Assembly (NCBI RefSeq): GCF_008831285.2
Contig: NC_045138.2
Location: forward strand, 20,867,934 to 20,931,933
From: Nymphaea colorata
Taxonomy: Eukaryota > Streptophyta > Magnoliopsida > Nymphaeales > Nymphaeaceae
DNA: 64,000 nt
Direction: 5' to 3'
The notes beneath the pieces were generated by a model, which was not told where the DNA came from, searched no databases, and saw only the letters and a list, made by a program, of their open reading frames with translations. Made by a program: the position numbers and the translations under genes. This document shows, piece by piece, positions 12,481-24,620 of this stretch (positions are counted from its first letter, which is position 1; each line of letters begins with the position of its first letter).

Positions 12481-13399
12481 TGGTATGAGAGCAGTTGTTC
12501 TTGAGAGGGAGTGCTTCATGCTGTCTGCTGCAAGGTCATGTCCATTGATTCTAAAGAAATCTGGTCACCAAAGGTTACACCAGCAAGCGAGAATCATTCA
12601 AGTAGCATCGTTTTGTTCGAGAGGATCATTCGTGAGTTTTTTTGGGCCTGATTTAAAGGCAAATTGCAAAAGATCTAGTAGAAACCAGAGTATCGCCGAA
12701 GAACAATTTTTGTCTAGCCAGGCTTCACCTTTACGACAATGTTTTTTTTCCAATTTCTTTTTGGAATTGGGAATCTCTTTGCTCCCGTAACAAATCCTCC
12801 TGATTTTCTGCATTTATTACACTCAGTTTCGACTATTTGGTTTTTGTTAATTGCTGGAGGACGGGAATCTTTGTGAAAGAAGAAACAGGGACCGCCAGGG
12901 GAATATCGCCGATCGTTTTTTTAGCGACGGTGATTTTTTTTTTTGGTGACTCCAGTTGTCGCGCAGGAGTTCACTCGAATCACATGTATCTGCAGATCAC
13001 TTCTGCACAATTACAGATTTTTTGGAAGTGCACTGAAGAAAGCGATAGACCTTCCAAGTTTCGCCGGTCACTTGGTAGCCGTCTGTAATTGAAGACGACG
13101 ATTCATCACCTATTCCCAATGCTGTTCAAGATTGGTTTAGTTCGGTGATTTTCAGAGAAACATGTCTTGTTCAGCTAGATTGCTGTAACAAGTTCGTTCC
13201 TCCTGCTGAGTGCAGACGTATTTAAATTTGTCTATTCCGCTGCTTGCCGAGTCATTGTTTTTTTTCTCTTAAGTTGGGCAAAAGCTGCTCGATTATTCCT
13301 TAGTGGGTGACCAAAACTTGGATTCATCAATGGCTCTATAAAACAGCCTAACAAAAATGATCCAAAGTACAAAGAGTAGGAGTAGAAAACGACATAATT

Positions 13400-16300
13400 A
13401 TGTCATGGCTAATCAACTCCATGGAGCTGCCGATTGCAAATCTGTTTCTTTACCAAGAAACAACAAAAGAGGTTTGGGATACCTTAAAAGTAGGGGTGGG
13501 CATTGGGCTGGGCCAGGTCGGACCGGGTCAGCCCGTCGGGCCCGGCCTGATATCCTGGGTCCCGGCTCGGGCCCGACCTGGCCCGACCCGTTTGAGCCTT
13601 CATCTGACGGTGTTTAGATGTCCTTCTTGACCCTTCATCTGACGATGTCCTGCAAATAGTTTTATTAAGTGGAGACCTTCGTTCCTCGCTTTTGAAATGC
13701 CTTATGGATTCTTCGGCAAGAGGAAGGATCGAGAACGCGGCTCTTGCTTTCTCTTGTTTTATGGTTTTTGGACATCCGAAAGAAGAAGAGCAGAACAAGA
13801 GAGAGGGAACCAACCTTGAGGAGGCAATGAAGCTCGTCGAGCTCAACTGGTGGCTTCCGGAGCTTATTCCTAACTTCGACGAGTTGTTCATCCTTCTCCA
13901 CGGCCTACGCCATCTTCCCTTCGAAGACCGCACACAAAGACCTTGACCCTAACCTACCCAACGCCATCCCCGACAAGGAAGCACTAAAAGCACGAAAAGC
14001 AACGGAAGTCCTAGGGCAATAATCATAAGTGAACGATAGACCAGCAACCGGGTAAAAATGCGGGCAAAAGTTTCACGGAGATAACTCAACACATAGTTGA
14101 GATGGAGTCTGTGAGTTAATGTGTCGAATCGGGCCAGGCCGGACCGAACCGACCCGGGCTGAATAATCTGGCCCCGGCCCGGCCCGACGCCCAGGCCTAC
14201 TTAAAAGAGTTATATGGGGAACAAAACAATCTGGCTCATATATATGAAATTCAAAAGGAAATCTCTAAGCTTACTATGAGAGATAAGCCGATTCATCTGT
14301 ATCTTGGTCAATTACGAAGTTTATATGATGAACTGTTGGAATACCGACCAGCCACTTTTGATCCTGATGTTTATACACGTAGATCTGAAGAAGATAAAAT
14401 CTTCAAAGTTCTTGCTGGACTAGCTGATGATTACGAAGCTGTCTGAAGTCAGATTCTGACGACATCTCCTCCTCTATCACTTAACAATGTGGTGCTAGAC
14501 TATACAAAGAGAGGTAGCTTATCGAAAAGTTATGAACGTGACTTCAAAAAATAATAGTGAAGAAAGCCTTGAAACAATGGTGTATTACGTCAATAATAAA
14601 AAGGGAGATTCCAAACTACCCAATGACAGTAGCAATGGCTAGAGAATCCGAAGCAAATTCAAATGCAATCATTGCAAGAAGATAGGACACACATGTGATA
14701 GATGTTGGGAGTTAATTGGTCATCCAACTAGAGAGAAATCATTATCCAAGCAACCAGATTTGGCCAACTTTGTGACCAAGGAAGATCTTGAAAAGTTCTT
14801 TCAAAAATTTTCAAAGAAGAATCTAGTTTCATCTCAACCAGTTGAATATGAAGGTAAGAATCATGCTCTTATTTCTGTTTCTGCTGCTTCTACTTGGATT
14901 GTTGACTTTGGGACCACCAATCACATGAATAGAAATTCTTTTAAAATTACTAGTTTAGATAAAAAACAAAAGTAGCATGTTTTTACTGCAGATGAGACAC
15001 CTATAGCAGTAGAAGGAGTTGATAGAACCACATTTATTGAAAAAGATATTAAATCTAGTGTTCTCTATGTTCCTAAGATATCTGCCAGTCTGATGTCTGT
15101 GAGCAAATTAACAAAAACTCATAATCGCTTGGCTATTTTTTCTTCAAAGGAGGTGATTTTTCAGGATCAAAACTCAAAGAAAGTGATTGGTAGAGGACGC
15201 GAACAATGAGGTTTTTATATAATTGATGCATGCGATGCTAGTTTTCTTACTTGCTGAATAAAAGAGTCTGAGTACCAAAAGTGGCATGCTCACCTTGGAC
15301 ATATCTCTGATAGAAGTCTAACTCAGCTGGTTCCTAATCTCACTATTGAAAGTTGGGCGTGTGATGCTTGTGAGTTTTCAAAATCAACAAGATTGCTATT
15401 CCAACCTAATAGTGAGAGATCTTCTATTCTAATGTGTGGGGGCCTGCCCTTGAAGAATTTTATGTTGGTTTCAAGTATTATGTCTCGTTTATTGATGATA
15501 AGTCTAGAATGACATGGATCTATTTTCTTAAAAATAAAAGTGAAGTTCCCACATTGTTTGAGGAATTTTATAACATGGTTCTCACGCAGTATGGTGCTAA
15601 GGTACAAAAGCTTCGGTCAAATAATGGAGGAGAATATGTCAATGACATTCTAACAAATTTCTTGAAAGAGAAAGGCATCCTACTTCAATATACATGTGCA
15701 GGAACTCCCCAACAAAATGGAGTTGCAGAACTGAAAAATCGTCAATTACTCAATATTGTTTGATCTCTTATGATGCATATGACTGTTCCTTCACGTTTTT
15801 GGACTGATGCTATTGCCACAGCTTGCTATTTAAGCAATAGAACTCCAAGTTTTAGCATTGATGATAAGATTCCTATGCATTTCTTTTAACACGGACAATT
15901 TCGATTCAACATCTCAAAGTTTTTGGGTGCAAATGTTATGTTCGTGTTCAGGAAAGTTTTAGAAACAAGTTTCAGAAACGAGCTACAAAATGTATTTTTT
16001 TGGGTTACTCTAGTAGAAAAAGAGGATACAAATGTTATGATCCTATTTCTGCTTGTGATGTTAAGTTTTTTGAGCAGGAGCCATACTTTGGAGCCTCAAT
16101 TCAGGGGGAACAAATAAGTAGTGAAAATTTGTAGCATAGTGAACAAGTCTGGCCTCTCATTGATGTTTTTAACAATGTCCCTGCTGCCGACCACCAGTCT
16201 ATAGAGTCTAATTTCACAGATCATAGAGAGGAGTCAATCATGGAAGAACTTTAACAACTATCCCCAAAGATCGACGTATCTGAATAAACCAAAAGCCAAG

Positions 16301-18010
16301 GTCCTGAGCCACCTATTCGTTGTTCCACTCGTAATACCAGACCACTAATCAAAGTGAGTGACTACTACACCTACTTGACTGCAAACAAAGTTCATTCAAT
16401 AGAAAAATATATAACATTTCAAACTCTATCTCGCCCTTACCAAACCTATGTGTTAAATACTTACTCTCAAACCGAACCAAAAACCTTTGATGAGGCCAAC
16501 ATGGACAGTAGATGGATACAAGCTATGAAAGAAGAACTTACTGCATTGCAAAAAAATCAAGCTCGGGATCTTGTACCTCTCCCTGAAGGAAAGAAAGTGG
16601 TTGGATGCAAGTGGGTGTATAAAATAAACTTTAAAAGTGATGGGACTGTGGAACGATTTAAGGCTCGTCTGGTAGGAAAGGGTTTCATGTAGACTGAAGG
16701 AATAGATTACAAAGAAACATTCTCTCTAGTCGTCAAAATGAACACTATCAGAATTTTGCTTTCTATTGCAGCTAATAAAAGGTGGGACCTAATGCAGCTT
16801 GATTATAAGAATGCTTTCTTACATGAAGAACTTCATGAAGAAGTGTATATGGAGTCCCACATAGTGTTCCAAACCAAAACATGTATGTTTGTAAGTTAAA
16901 AAAGGCTTTATATTGGTTAAAACAATCTCCTCGTGCTTGGTTCTCTTGCTAAAGTGATGTTCTTACCCAGATTGGTTTTAAAATATTGGTTTTAAAAGGA
17001 GTTCTGTAGATTACATAATGTTCACCTATGCTAAAGGTTTGAAAATTGTTATCTTACTGGTTTATGTAGATGACATTATTTTGACAGGTGATGACACAGT
17101 ATTCATGGCCCAAGTCAAATAGCTCCTTAATAAGCAGTTTGAAATTAAAGATCTAGGTGTTTTTAAGGTATTTTTTAGGCATTGAAGTTGTACACTGACA
17201 AATGAATTTTTATTTGCCAACGAAAATATATTCTTGATTTATTAAAAGAGACAGGGTACATTGGAGCTAAGGCTGCAAACAGTCCTTTGGAACTAAACTG
17301 CAAGCTGCGCAAAGAAGATGGAGACATTGTTGAGAATGTTCAAGTTTGTCATAAACTCGTAGGTAAACTCATATATTTAACAGTGACCAAGCCTGATATT
17401 GCTTATGCTATTAACTTAATAAGTCAGTTTATGCATAAACCAAGATCCACACAGTCGAAGCTGCACATAGAGTGTTGAAATATCTAAACGGACTCCAAGA
17501 AAAGGAATACTCATGAAACGTGATCAGCAACTTGAAGTAGTTGGATATGCAGATGCTGATTGGGCAAGAGATCCAAATGATCGCAGATCTACATCTGGTT
17601 ACTGTACATTTGTTAGAGGAAATTTGGTAACATGGAAAAGCAAAAAACAAGCTGTGGTGGCAAGATTAAATGTTGAAGCTGAATACAAAGCAATGACTGA
17701 TTGTGAACTTATGTGGGTCAAAGCATTACTAAAAGACATGAACATTGAAATAAAGAGAGCTATGAACTTAATGTGTGACAACAAGGCTGTAATATATATT
17801 GGAGCTAATCATATTTTTCACGAGTGCACCAAACATATAGAAGTTGATTGTCACTTTATTAGGGAGAAGGTTCAAGATGGTACCATCACAACTCCACACA
17901 TTAAAAGCGAGAGGCAGCTAGCTGACATCTTCACTAAGAGTCTTGTAAAGGACAAACACCTATACATATCAAACAAGTTGGGGCAGATTGACATTTGCTC
18001 ACCAACTTGA
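13400..18010 (+). pseudogene. Decayed copia gag-pol
   Basis: Gag starts near 13400 (MSWLINSMELP...), is split by the nested element, and resumes at 14208. A CCHC knuckle (CNHCKKIGHTCDRC) lies near 14660. The protease motif reads VDFGT, so the Ser/Thr beside the catalytic Asp is Phe. In the integrase core (15434-15763) the central RSDNGGEY motif has become RSNNGGEY, losing a catalytic Asp. RT has a stop after KGFM (near 16690) but keeps YVDD at 17062-17073. RNase H (17513-18010) is nearly complete and ends just before the polypurine tract. Many stops and frameshifts; not functional. Confidence 0.9.
13491..14199. mobile_element. hAT-like non-autonomous element nested in copia gag
   Basis: Flanked by a perfect 8-bp duplication CTTAAAAG (13483-13490 and 14200-14207). 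Ends are imperfect inverted repeats: TAGGGGTGGGCATTGGGC at the left, and TAGGCCTGGGCGTCGGGC when the right end is read on the minus strand. Removing the insert and one duplication joins the copia gag frame exactly (...DTLK then ELYG...). Both ends are rich in GGCCCGG-type repeats. The centre (about 13680-13990) is less repetitive, with an 84-codon open frame at 13692-13946 that I do not recognise; it could be captured host sequence. Confidence 0.85.
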
Positions 18011-18019
18011 GGGAGAGAT

Positions 18020-18376
18020 TGTTGAAAACTTCTGGAAGGGAATCTAGTGCGCCGAAATAGGAGAACAGATCATGCCAAAAAATCAGGAAAAATAGAGCAG
18101 ATTGAGTCTAGCTAAATCAAGAGTAGATCAAGATCAAGAGACAAAAAGATTAGCTTCTTTTTTTCTTGTTGTAAAGATCATGTTTATCAATTCATGTTCT
18201 TGTGCTCTCGTCTTCTATATATTGGAGTTGTATCAAGATCAGATGTACTTCAACTCAATAAGATCAATCTCTTCCCTTCTCGTGGATGTAGGCTTGAAAT
18301 TGTCGAACCACGTAAATCCTTGCTTTCTGTTTTTTGTCTAGCCACTGTTTCTCTTGGATACAATGTTTTTTTAACA
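18020..18376 (+). repeat. 3' LTR of the older copia element
   Basis: Same length as the 5' LTR, with about 25 differences. Followed by the target duplication GACCT. Confidence 0.9.
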
Positions 18377-18520
18377 GACCTTGCCGATGCTTTCTTGCAT
18401 TGACTTCATTTATTATCTTCGGCATGGTAGTCAAGGGTCTTTTAGCAGCATAAACACTTTGTAAGTGCTCCATAAGTTTACTTTAAACATTAAAACAGGT
18501 ACATGAAAGAATAGTTTTAG

Positions 18521-19000
18521 GGTCTGTTTGGTATGAGGGAAATGGAGGGATTGAGTAATCTCTCCTTTGTTTGGTTGGCTAATTAGAAAGGAAGAAAAGG
18601 GATGGAAATGGGCAAAAGGTGTTTGGCTGCAAGGGGATGGAAGGAAAGGAAAGGAAAGGAAAAGGAGAGATTGTTTAGTGTAAATCTCTTTCCCCTCAAA
18701 TCGGACGGATTGGGAAGGAAAGGAAAGAAAGGTAAGTGAAAGAGTTTTTTATTCCCACACTACCCCTCCTTTTCTTTCCCTCATTTCTAAATACATGTAC
18801 TATTTAGTCTTTTTTTATATTCCTTTCCTTTCTCTTCCCTTTCTATCCAAACAAATTTTTTAATCAACACTTTCCATTCCTTTCCATTTTTCCATTCCTT
18901 TCCCTTCCCTTTCATTTCCCTTCCCTTCCATTCCCTTCTCATTCCCTTCCTTTCCATTCCTTCCTTTCCATCCCTTCCTTTCCCTCCAACCAAACAAAGC
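18521..19000. mobile_element. MITE with polypurine/polypyrimidine arms
   Basis: The left end GGTCTGTTTGGT pairs imperfectly with the right end ACCAAACAAAGC, and TTTAG occurs directly on both sides (18516-18520, 19001-19005). Inside, GGAAAGG-type repeats on the left face CCTTTCC-type repeats on the right, so the element can fold into one long hairpin. The ends resemble PIF/Harbinger-type MITEs, but the class is not certain. Confidence 0.7.
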
Positions 19001-19005
19001 TTTAG

Positions 19006-19742
19006 TATTCTATGAACTTGTAATAAATTTTAGGAACATTTAGGAGGCACTCACAACAAGATTTCTCTGTTGCCACATGACCTGACATTAATCACTTATT
19101 AATGTGATAGAAGATCAATTGAATGAGTCGATGACTCACCTCTTATTAATTGAGTCTGGTTAAATGGTCGGTGGAAAACTGGATGCGTCCAGCCACCTTT
19201 AGGACATGTGGCCTCCAAAACCATATGCCACCAGAATGATGTAAAAGTGCCCATGACCCACCATGGGATCCATGTTGGCCCACATGTGATAGGGAGTTCC
19301 ACACGTCGAGCACCCACTCCCTCCCAATACCGAGAGAGCTCACTTTGGTCAACAGGTAGTCATCGTTCAGCAACTTTGCAAATTATTACAAGAAGGTTTT
19401 GGAGAAGACCAACTGGTCCAAATGTATTTAATAATGTCAGTCGATCATTACTCCAGCAGTAAAGAGTTTTAAGTGATGGGATTCACTTTCTTACCAACTC
19501 ATGCCACTTGGGGTCTGATAGATCGTCCTCACTTGCTTTCCCTCCCTATTGCCATCGATTACAGTAGCAGAAGCTTCCAGCTTGTATCTTTTGAAAAATA
19601 GATCCACTGGGGGAGCCACCCCACCACATTCCGGCCGTGACAGATTTTCCTTCCCTCCCACCGATTTGGTTCTGATCATCATATCTCCGACCACTGCTAT
19701 CCACGTCCTTTCTCCGGTCAGATTGTCTTGCCGGAAAAGGAA
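19006..19742. other. Upstream region of pseudogene B
   Basis: No gene seen. The last 250 bases align loosely with the upstream regions of copies A, C and D (the ACTCATGCCACTTGGG region near 19500 matches one near 52688). No convincing TATA box. Confidence 0.5.
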
Positions 19743-21137
19743 ATGGAATGGCTTCGGAATTGGGTTTGCAAAAAGGGGCCGTCAGGATTTGGTGCTTGTT
19801 CTACTGCGGAGCAAGTTACAGAGGGAATCGATGCTTTCAACATCACCGCCATTGTCACAGGTCTCTGTTCTCTCTTTCATACCTTTTTCATGCTCTGTAT
19901 TTGTTCTTTAGGAGGTAGAAGTTTTGTTGGAGTTCTCACAGAGGGAAAAGAACCATATGCATTAGTAATCGAGCACAGGAAAAAGATAAAGAAACAAACA
20001 GGGTATGAGTAATCAAGCTTAGATAAAAGGTCTTGTTTAGCTAATTCTTCTTCTTCTTCTTCAATTCATGAAATCGTGCGGGGGCTACCAGTGGGATCGG
20101 CATGGAGACTGCGAGAGTTCTTTCACTGAGGGGAGCGACTGTGATCATCCCTGCAAGGAGCAAGGAGAGTGGGGAGAAGGTGAAGGAGAAGATTGTGGAG
20201 CAAGTGGCGGATGCCAAGATCGAAGTGATGGAGCTGGACCTCAGCTCCCTCGCCTCCGTCAGATCATTCGCCGCTGCTTTCCTCTCCTCAAACAAACCCC
20301 TCAACCTTCTCATGTACGTAGATCGACCCACCCCTCTTTAATGCTTCTTTTGCTTATTTATGGTTGATCGACAGCATCAGATTCTCCCTTTTAGCATTGC
20401 GCAAGAAATTATTCTCTTTTGTTGTCCATGAAAATGAACGCCTTTTTGCTATAAAGTCATTAACACAGCCTTTGTTAGTACTAATTTAGATTTAACAAGG
20501 AAGGCTCTTTCTCTCTCTCTCTCTGCGTATATATGTCGTTCTACAAGCTTCGAAACACATTTCCTGTGCATAACCTCTCAGGAAAAATGAACAATTTCTT
20601 CTTCTAACAGAAACAATGCAGGCATTTTTGGATGTCCCTTCCAGCTTTCTGAAGATGGTATAGAGCTACAATTTGCCACAAATCACATCGGTAAGCATGT
20701 ATTATATTAAGTATTAAGTTTTTAACCTTTCTCTGATCCCCCCCCCCCCCCTTATGATTCTCCTCCTTCACTTTTATTCTTCGGTTTTCACAAAATTGGT
20801 GTACTACCTTAGCTCCCTTTAATCACGAAGAAGCCTCCTACTTTATATATCGTTCGTTTGTACGTAGATTTATTAGTCTACCTTCTTGCCTTTGCAAAAA
20901 GTACTTACGTTTTTTCGAATATAAAATTCTCATGAGCAACAGTATGCTAATCTTGGATAGCTGTCTAACATGAGCCGTCCATGTCCATTTGAAGCAGATA
21001 GATAGTTGTAAAAAAAACAAAGAAATGACCATCACCTTTTTCTTCATGTTTTGTCTTCTTTAACCTTCCATCATGCTGGAACGGATTGACTTGATGGTAA
21101 CTTTGAAAAGTTAGAGATACCATTCAATTTTTTTCTT

Positions 21138-21225
<88 letters not shown>

Positions 21226-22775
21226 CTTTATTTGAAGCACTTTACAAATTTGAAACCAAGTGTCCTTTCATTTTCAAGTGAATAAGAGGGTGATCAAGAA
21301 AGTGAATGTAGGTCATTTCTTGTTGACAAATCTTCTGCTGGACAAGAGTCACAAGATGAAAGCCACTGCTCGAGAGAGCGGAACAGAAGGAAGAATTGTG
21401 GTTGTGGCATCGCAGACCCATAGCACAACATACAAATCTGGCATTCGATCCGAAAATATCAATAATCCTTCATGGTGCCTCTCCGTCTCTCTCACTTTCT
21501 CTCATCTCTCTCACTTATAATATATATGCGAGTAAGAGAGAGAGAGAGAGATCAAGAACCCTTGAGGGTGTCTCTCTCTCTCTCTCTCTCTCTCCTGTTC
21601 TCATCTCTCTCTCAGGTGTAAGTATATATGTGTGGGTTCTGGGGAGGGGGTTGGCACCCCTACGATATTGAAAAAACTAAAAATCTTGCTATATATTTAA
21701 AATTTTTAAGTCGGCCCTTACAAAAATTTTAAAAATTTTCATTCGGCCCAGTCAAAAAGTTTGAAACACTATACTGTGGCCCCCAAGAGAATTCGAGTTC
21801 TATCCCATAGAAAGAGCAAAAAATTTAGGAGGCATTTAGAAGACACCTCAAAAACAATTTTTAGAGGTAAAAAATGGTTTTGCTTTGGAAACTTCATTTC
21901 AGGTGCTAAAGGATGATAGCAAAACTGAGTTTTGCCAAAAATCATGTTCAGAAAAAGCTGTTTTTTTTTTTCTCTCGAAAGGGAGCAAATAAATGAAGTT
22001 TTGGTCTAATTACCTAAACACACAAACTGATTAAAAACCATCTTTTTTAGTGTCATCCAAACACTGCTTGTTTGCGTGGGATTTTGTTTCTTGAGAAAAA
22101 GATGGATTTGATTCGTTATTTTGAGATGCTTTTGTTTGTGATAGGTACGGGCGATTTAAAGCTTACGGGCAGTCCAAGCTCGCTAACATTCTTCATGCAA
22201 AAGAACTTGCTCGACGCCTACAGGCAAGTAAACTAATCGTCTCCCTGGAAAGAAGCCACATGAAAAGTTCATCGCTGAAAAGATCCCCATGCTTAAGCCA
22301 TGCATAACCGAAGCAACTACTTAGTAGACTAGCAATAGTACTTCGATACATCGAAAGAATATAAAAGAAGTTTGTATTTATATATGATCATGTTATCTTG
22401 GTTTATATTTATAATGCCGATAAGCCTCGCAATCATGCTGACTAAACTCTTGACCTCGTTCATCTTGAAGTTCTTAAGTCCAACTATTTAGCCGAGCTTT
22501 TGTCGGTCAAATTATTTTATGTATGTTAGATCTCTCTCTTTCTCTCTCTAGGACGAAAGAGCAAAGGTGACGGCAACTCTCTGCATCCAGGAAATATTCC
22601 GACAAACATAATTCAGTAGTACATCAAAAAATTAGGTAACATGCCTTATACACCTCTTCTCCATATCTACGGTTTTGCCCAGCAAATTGCACTTAAAATC
22701 GATTGTTCTTCAGCTCCTCTCGTAGCCGACGTCGCTGCTTTTGTTCTCTGTCCCTTCTTGATGAATGCCCAACAG
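19743..22775 (+). pseudogene. TIC32-like: TIC32-like SDR copy B, disabled
   Basis: Exon positions match the intact copies: 19743-19860, 20082-20313, 20611-20690, 21312-21474, 22145-22223, 22552-22635, 22714-22775. Faults: the acceptor of exon 2 reads GTGCGG where copy D has GTGCAG, so the AG is lost (20080). Exon 6 is 84 nt instead of 85, a one-base deletion in the VTANSLHPG region, and TAC has become TAG shortly after. Exon 8 is absent; repeat DNA follows exon 7. Exon 4 has three extra codons (SHK) and exon 7 two extra, both in frame. SDR motifs (NNAG, YGQSK) remain readable, so loss is fairly recent. Intron 5 keeps the GC donor. Confidence 0.88.
21142..21223. repeat. (TA)n microsatellite in intron 3 of B
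   Basis: About 80 bp of uninterrupted TA. Similar runs occur at 37950-37981, 42487-42565, 44146-44204, 55079-55142 (followed by (GA)n) and 55373-55411. Confidence 0.95.
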
Positions 22776-23583
22776 GTACAAATACTTGGCACTTCTTTTC
22801 TGCTTTCTACTTCATATATTTTGCACAACGTCATAGGAATCAAGTTTAATGAACCAAACCAACACCAAATACTTGTATATGCACTACTTTCATAATCATG
22901 CAATACTTGAATCAAGTCAATACATGCGTCCACCAAATCGATTGAGGTGAGGATGCTTTGATGATTCTCTTCTTATGTTTTTCCTAGGCCGGGCACCAGC
23001 TAGTACCCAATACTCGACCCGACCCAAGCAAGCCTGGGCCTAGTTATTGTAGAAGTGGTTTCAGGCCTGCATGATGAGACCTAGCCCGGCCCGGTAGTTT
23101 TGTGGGCCGGGTATCGGGCTGATCCGGGAGTAAGACCCGGTCTACGAGCTAGCAACCATTTGACACCTGTCACAGGACTTGCCCAACAAGTTAGAAAACG
23201 TTGGAGAACATGACAGCACCTAAAGCAAGTGGTTGGTGGTTAGAGAGATTGTAGCCCATGAGGCCCGATTTTGTGGAAGCCCTTGGAGATGTGTGTCCCC
23301 ATGAGGCCTTGATTTTGTGGGAGCCCTTGGAGACGTGAGTCATGGGTAGTTATACACCCAGCTATAAGCCTCGCAGAAATGAGGCACCTAAAAATCAAGA
23401 AAAATAGAGAAAAGAGCAAGTGGCCTCTCCGTTTTTTTGGGAGAAGAGAGAAAATCCTGTGTTGGGCCTTATTGTTCCTCGTCATTTTGGCACTGGAAAT
23501 CTTGCTAACGTCTGGGTGAGAGACCGATTCAACAAATCCTCATACGGATCAACTGGTGTCATAAGTGGCCGACGCCCCGAAAT
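22776..23583. other. Repeat-derived DNA replacing exon 8 of copy B
   Basis: No gene. Starts as intron 7 of copy B. Around 22985-23150 it becomes GC-rich with CCGGGC and GGCCCGG motifs like those in the hAT-like elements at 13491 and 42801. The array homology ends here. 23240-23340 has two near copies of a TGAGGCC...TTTTGTGG.AGCCCTTGGAGA segment. Confidence 0.5.
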
Positions 23584-24620
23584 ACCACTGAGGTACGCAG
23601 TTTTGTTGGTGCTTGTCAATATCTTCGAAAAATTATTAAACATTTTTCAGTATTGGCCGCACCTCTTCATGCATTGACTAAGGCACATAGCAAGTTCGAA
23701 TGGACAGAAAAATGTGAAGCTGCTTTCAATTTTCTGGAACAAAAAATAAGTGAAGCTCCACTCCTTGCATTGCCAAATTTATACAAGCCATTCGAATTAG
23801 AAACCGATGCTTCAGGTTACGCTATGGGAGCAGTCCTCATGCAAGAACAACGGCCGGTGGCCTACTATTCCGAGCTATTCCAGGGAGCACAACTCAATTA
23901 TTCAGCATATGATAAAGAGCTTCTTGCATTACATCAGGCCATTAAACATTGGCGGTGCTATTTGTTAGGGAAAGAAACCGTGGTACACACTGACCACCGA
24001 CCCTTACAGTATCTCCAATCGCAGTCAAAACTGCAGCAAGCGTGCCATATGAAATGGATGTCTTACCTCCAGCAATTCAGTATTGTCATCAAGTACAAGC
24101 AGGGGAGTCAAAACAAATTGACAGATATGCTCTCTCGGCCACCACAGGCCTCCGTTTGCTTGACCGGTTTCATACAAATCCAACCCAGCCAGCATGATGA
24201 TTACGTCCATCTATATATGCATGATCTAGATTTTTGTGAGCATTACAAAGCTGCACCAACGGGCGTAAAATCTGAATATACTATCAAAAATCACTTGCTG
24301 GAAAAGGACGGAAGACTGTGCATCCCACAAGGAGCAGATCTTACCATGTGGTTGAGGGAAGCTCATACCTCCAAGGTGGCTGGACATTTTGGAATCAACA
24401 AAACAATCCAAAATTTACAGAGGTATGTCTACTGGCCCAATTTACACCAAGATGTTAGTCGGTTTGTGCGAGGATGTACACTATGTAGTATTTCCAAGCC
24501 CAGCAACCGTAAAATAGGCTTGCACCAACCTCTGCCGGTACCAACACGTCCGCGGGAAAGTGTATCCATGGATTTTGTGGGTGGTCTACCAACTACTAGG
24601 CGAGGACATGATTATCTCTA
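23584..24620 (+). pseudogene. Ty3/gypsy fragment: end of RT, RNase H, integrase N-terminus
   Basis: One open frame reads EVRSFVGACQYLRK (end of RT), then TDASGYAMGAVL and HTDHRPLQYL (RNase H), then an integrase zinc finger HTSKVAGH...CTLC, then VSMDFVGGLP and DYLY. The frame is open for over 1 kb, so decay is limited. It stops abruptly at about 24620, where copia sequence takes over in another frame. No LTR or target duplication found. Confidence 0.85.

Larger units (their letters stand above)
12124..18376 (+). mobile_element. Older Ty1/copia element, decayed, with a nested insertion
   Basis: LTRs are 12124-12480 and 18020-18376 (357 bp each, TGTTG...TAACA), with a 5-bp target duplication GACCT at 12119-12123 and 18377-18381. 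The primer site at 12481 reads TGGTATGAGAGCA, one base off the usual Met tRNA site. A polypurine tract (GAGGGAGAG) precedes the 3' LTR. The LTRs differ at roughly 25 positions, so this element is older than the one in gene A. A hAT-like element sits in gag at 13491-14199. Confidence 0.93.
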
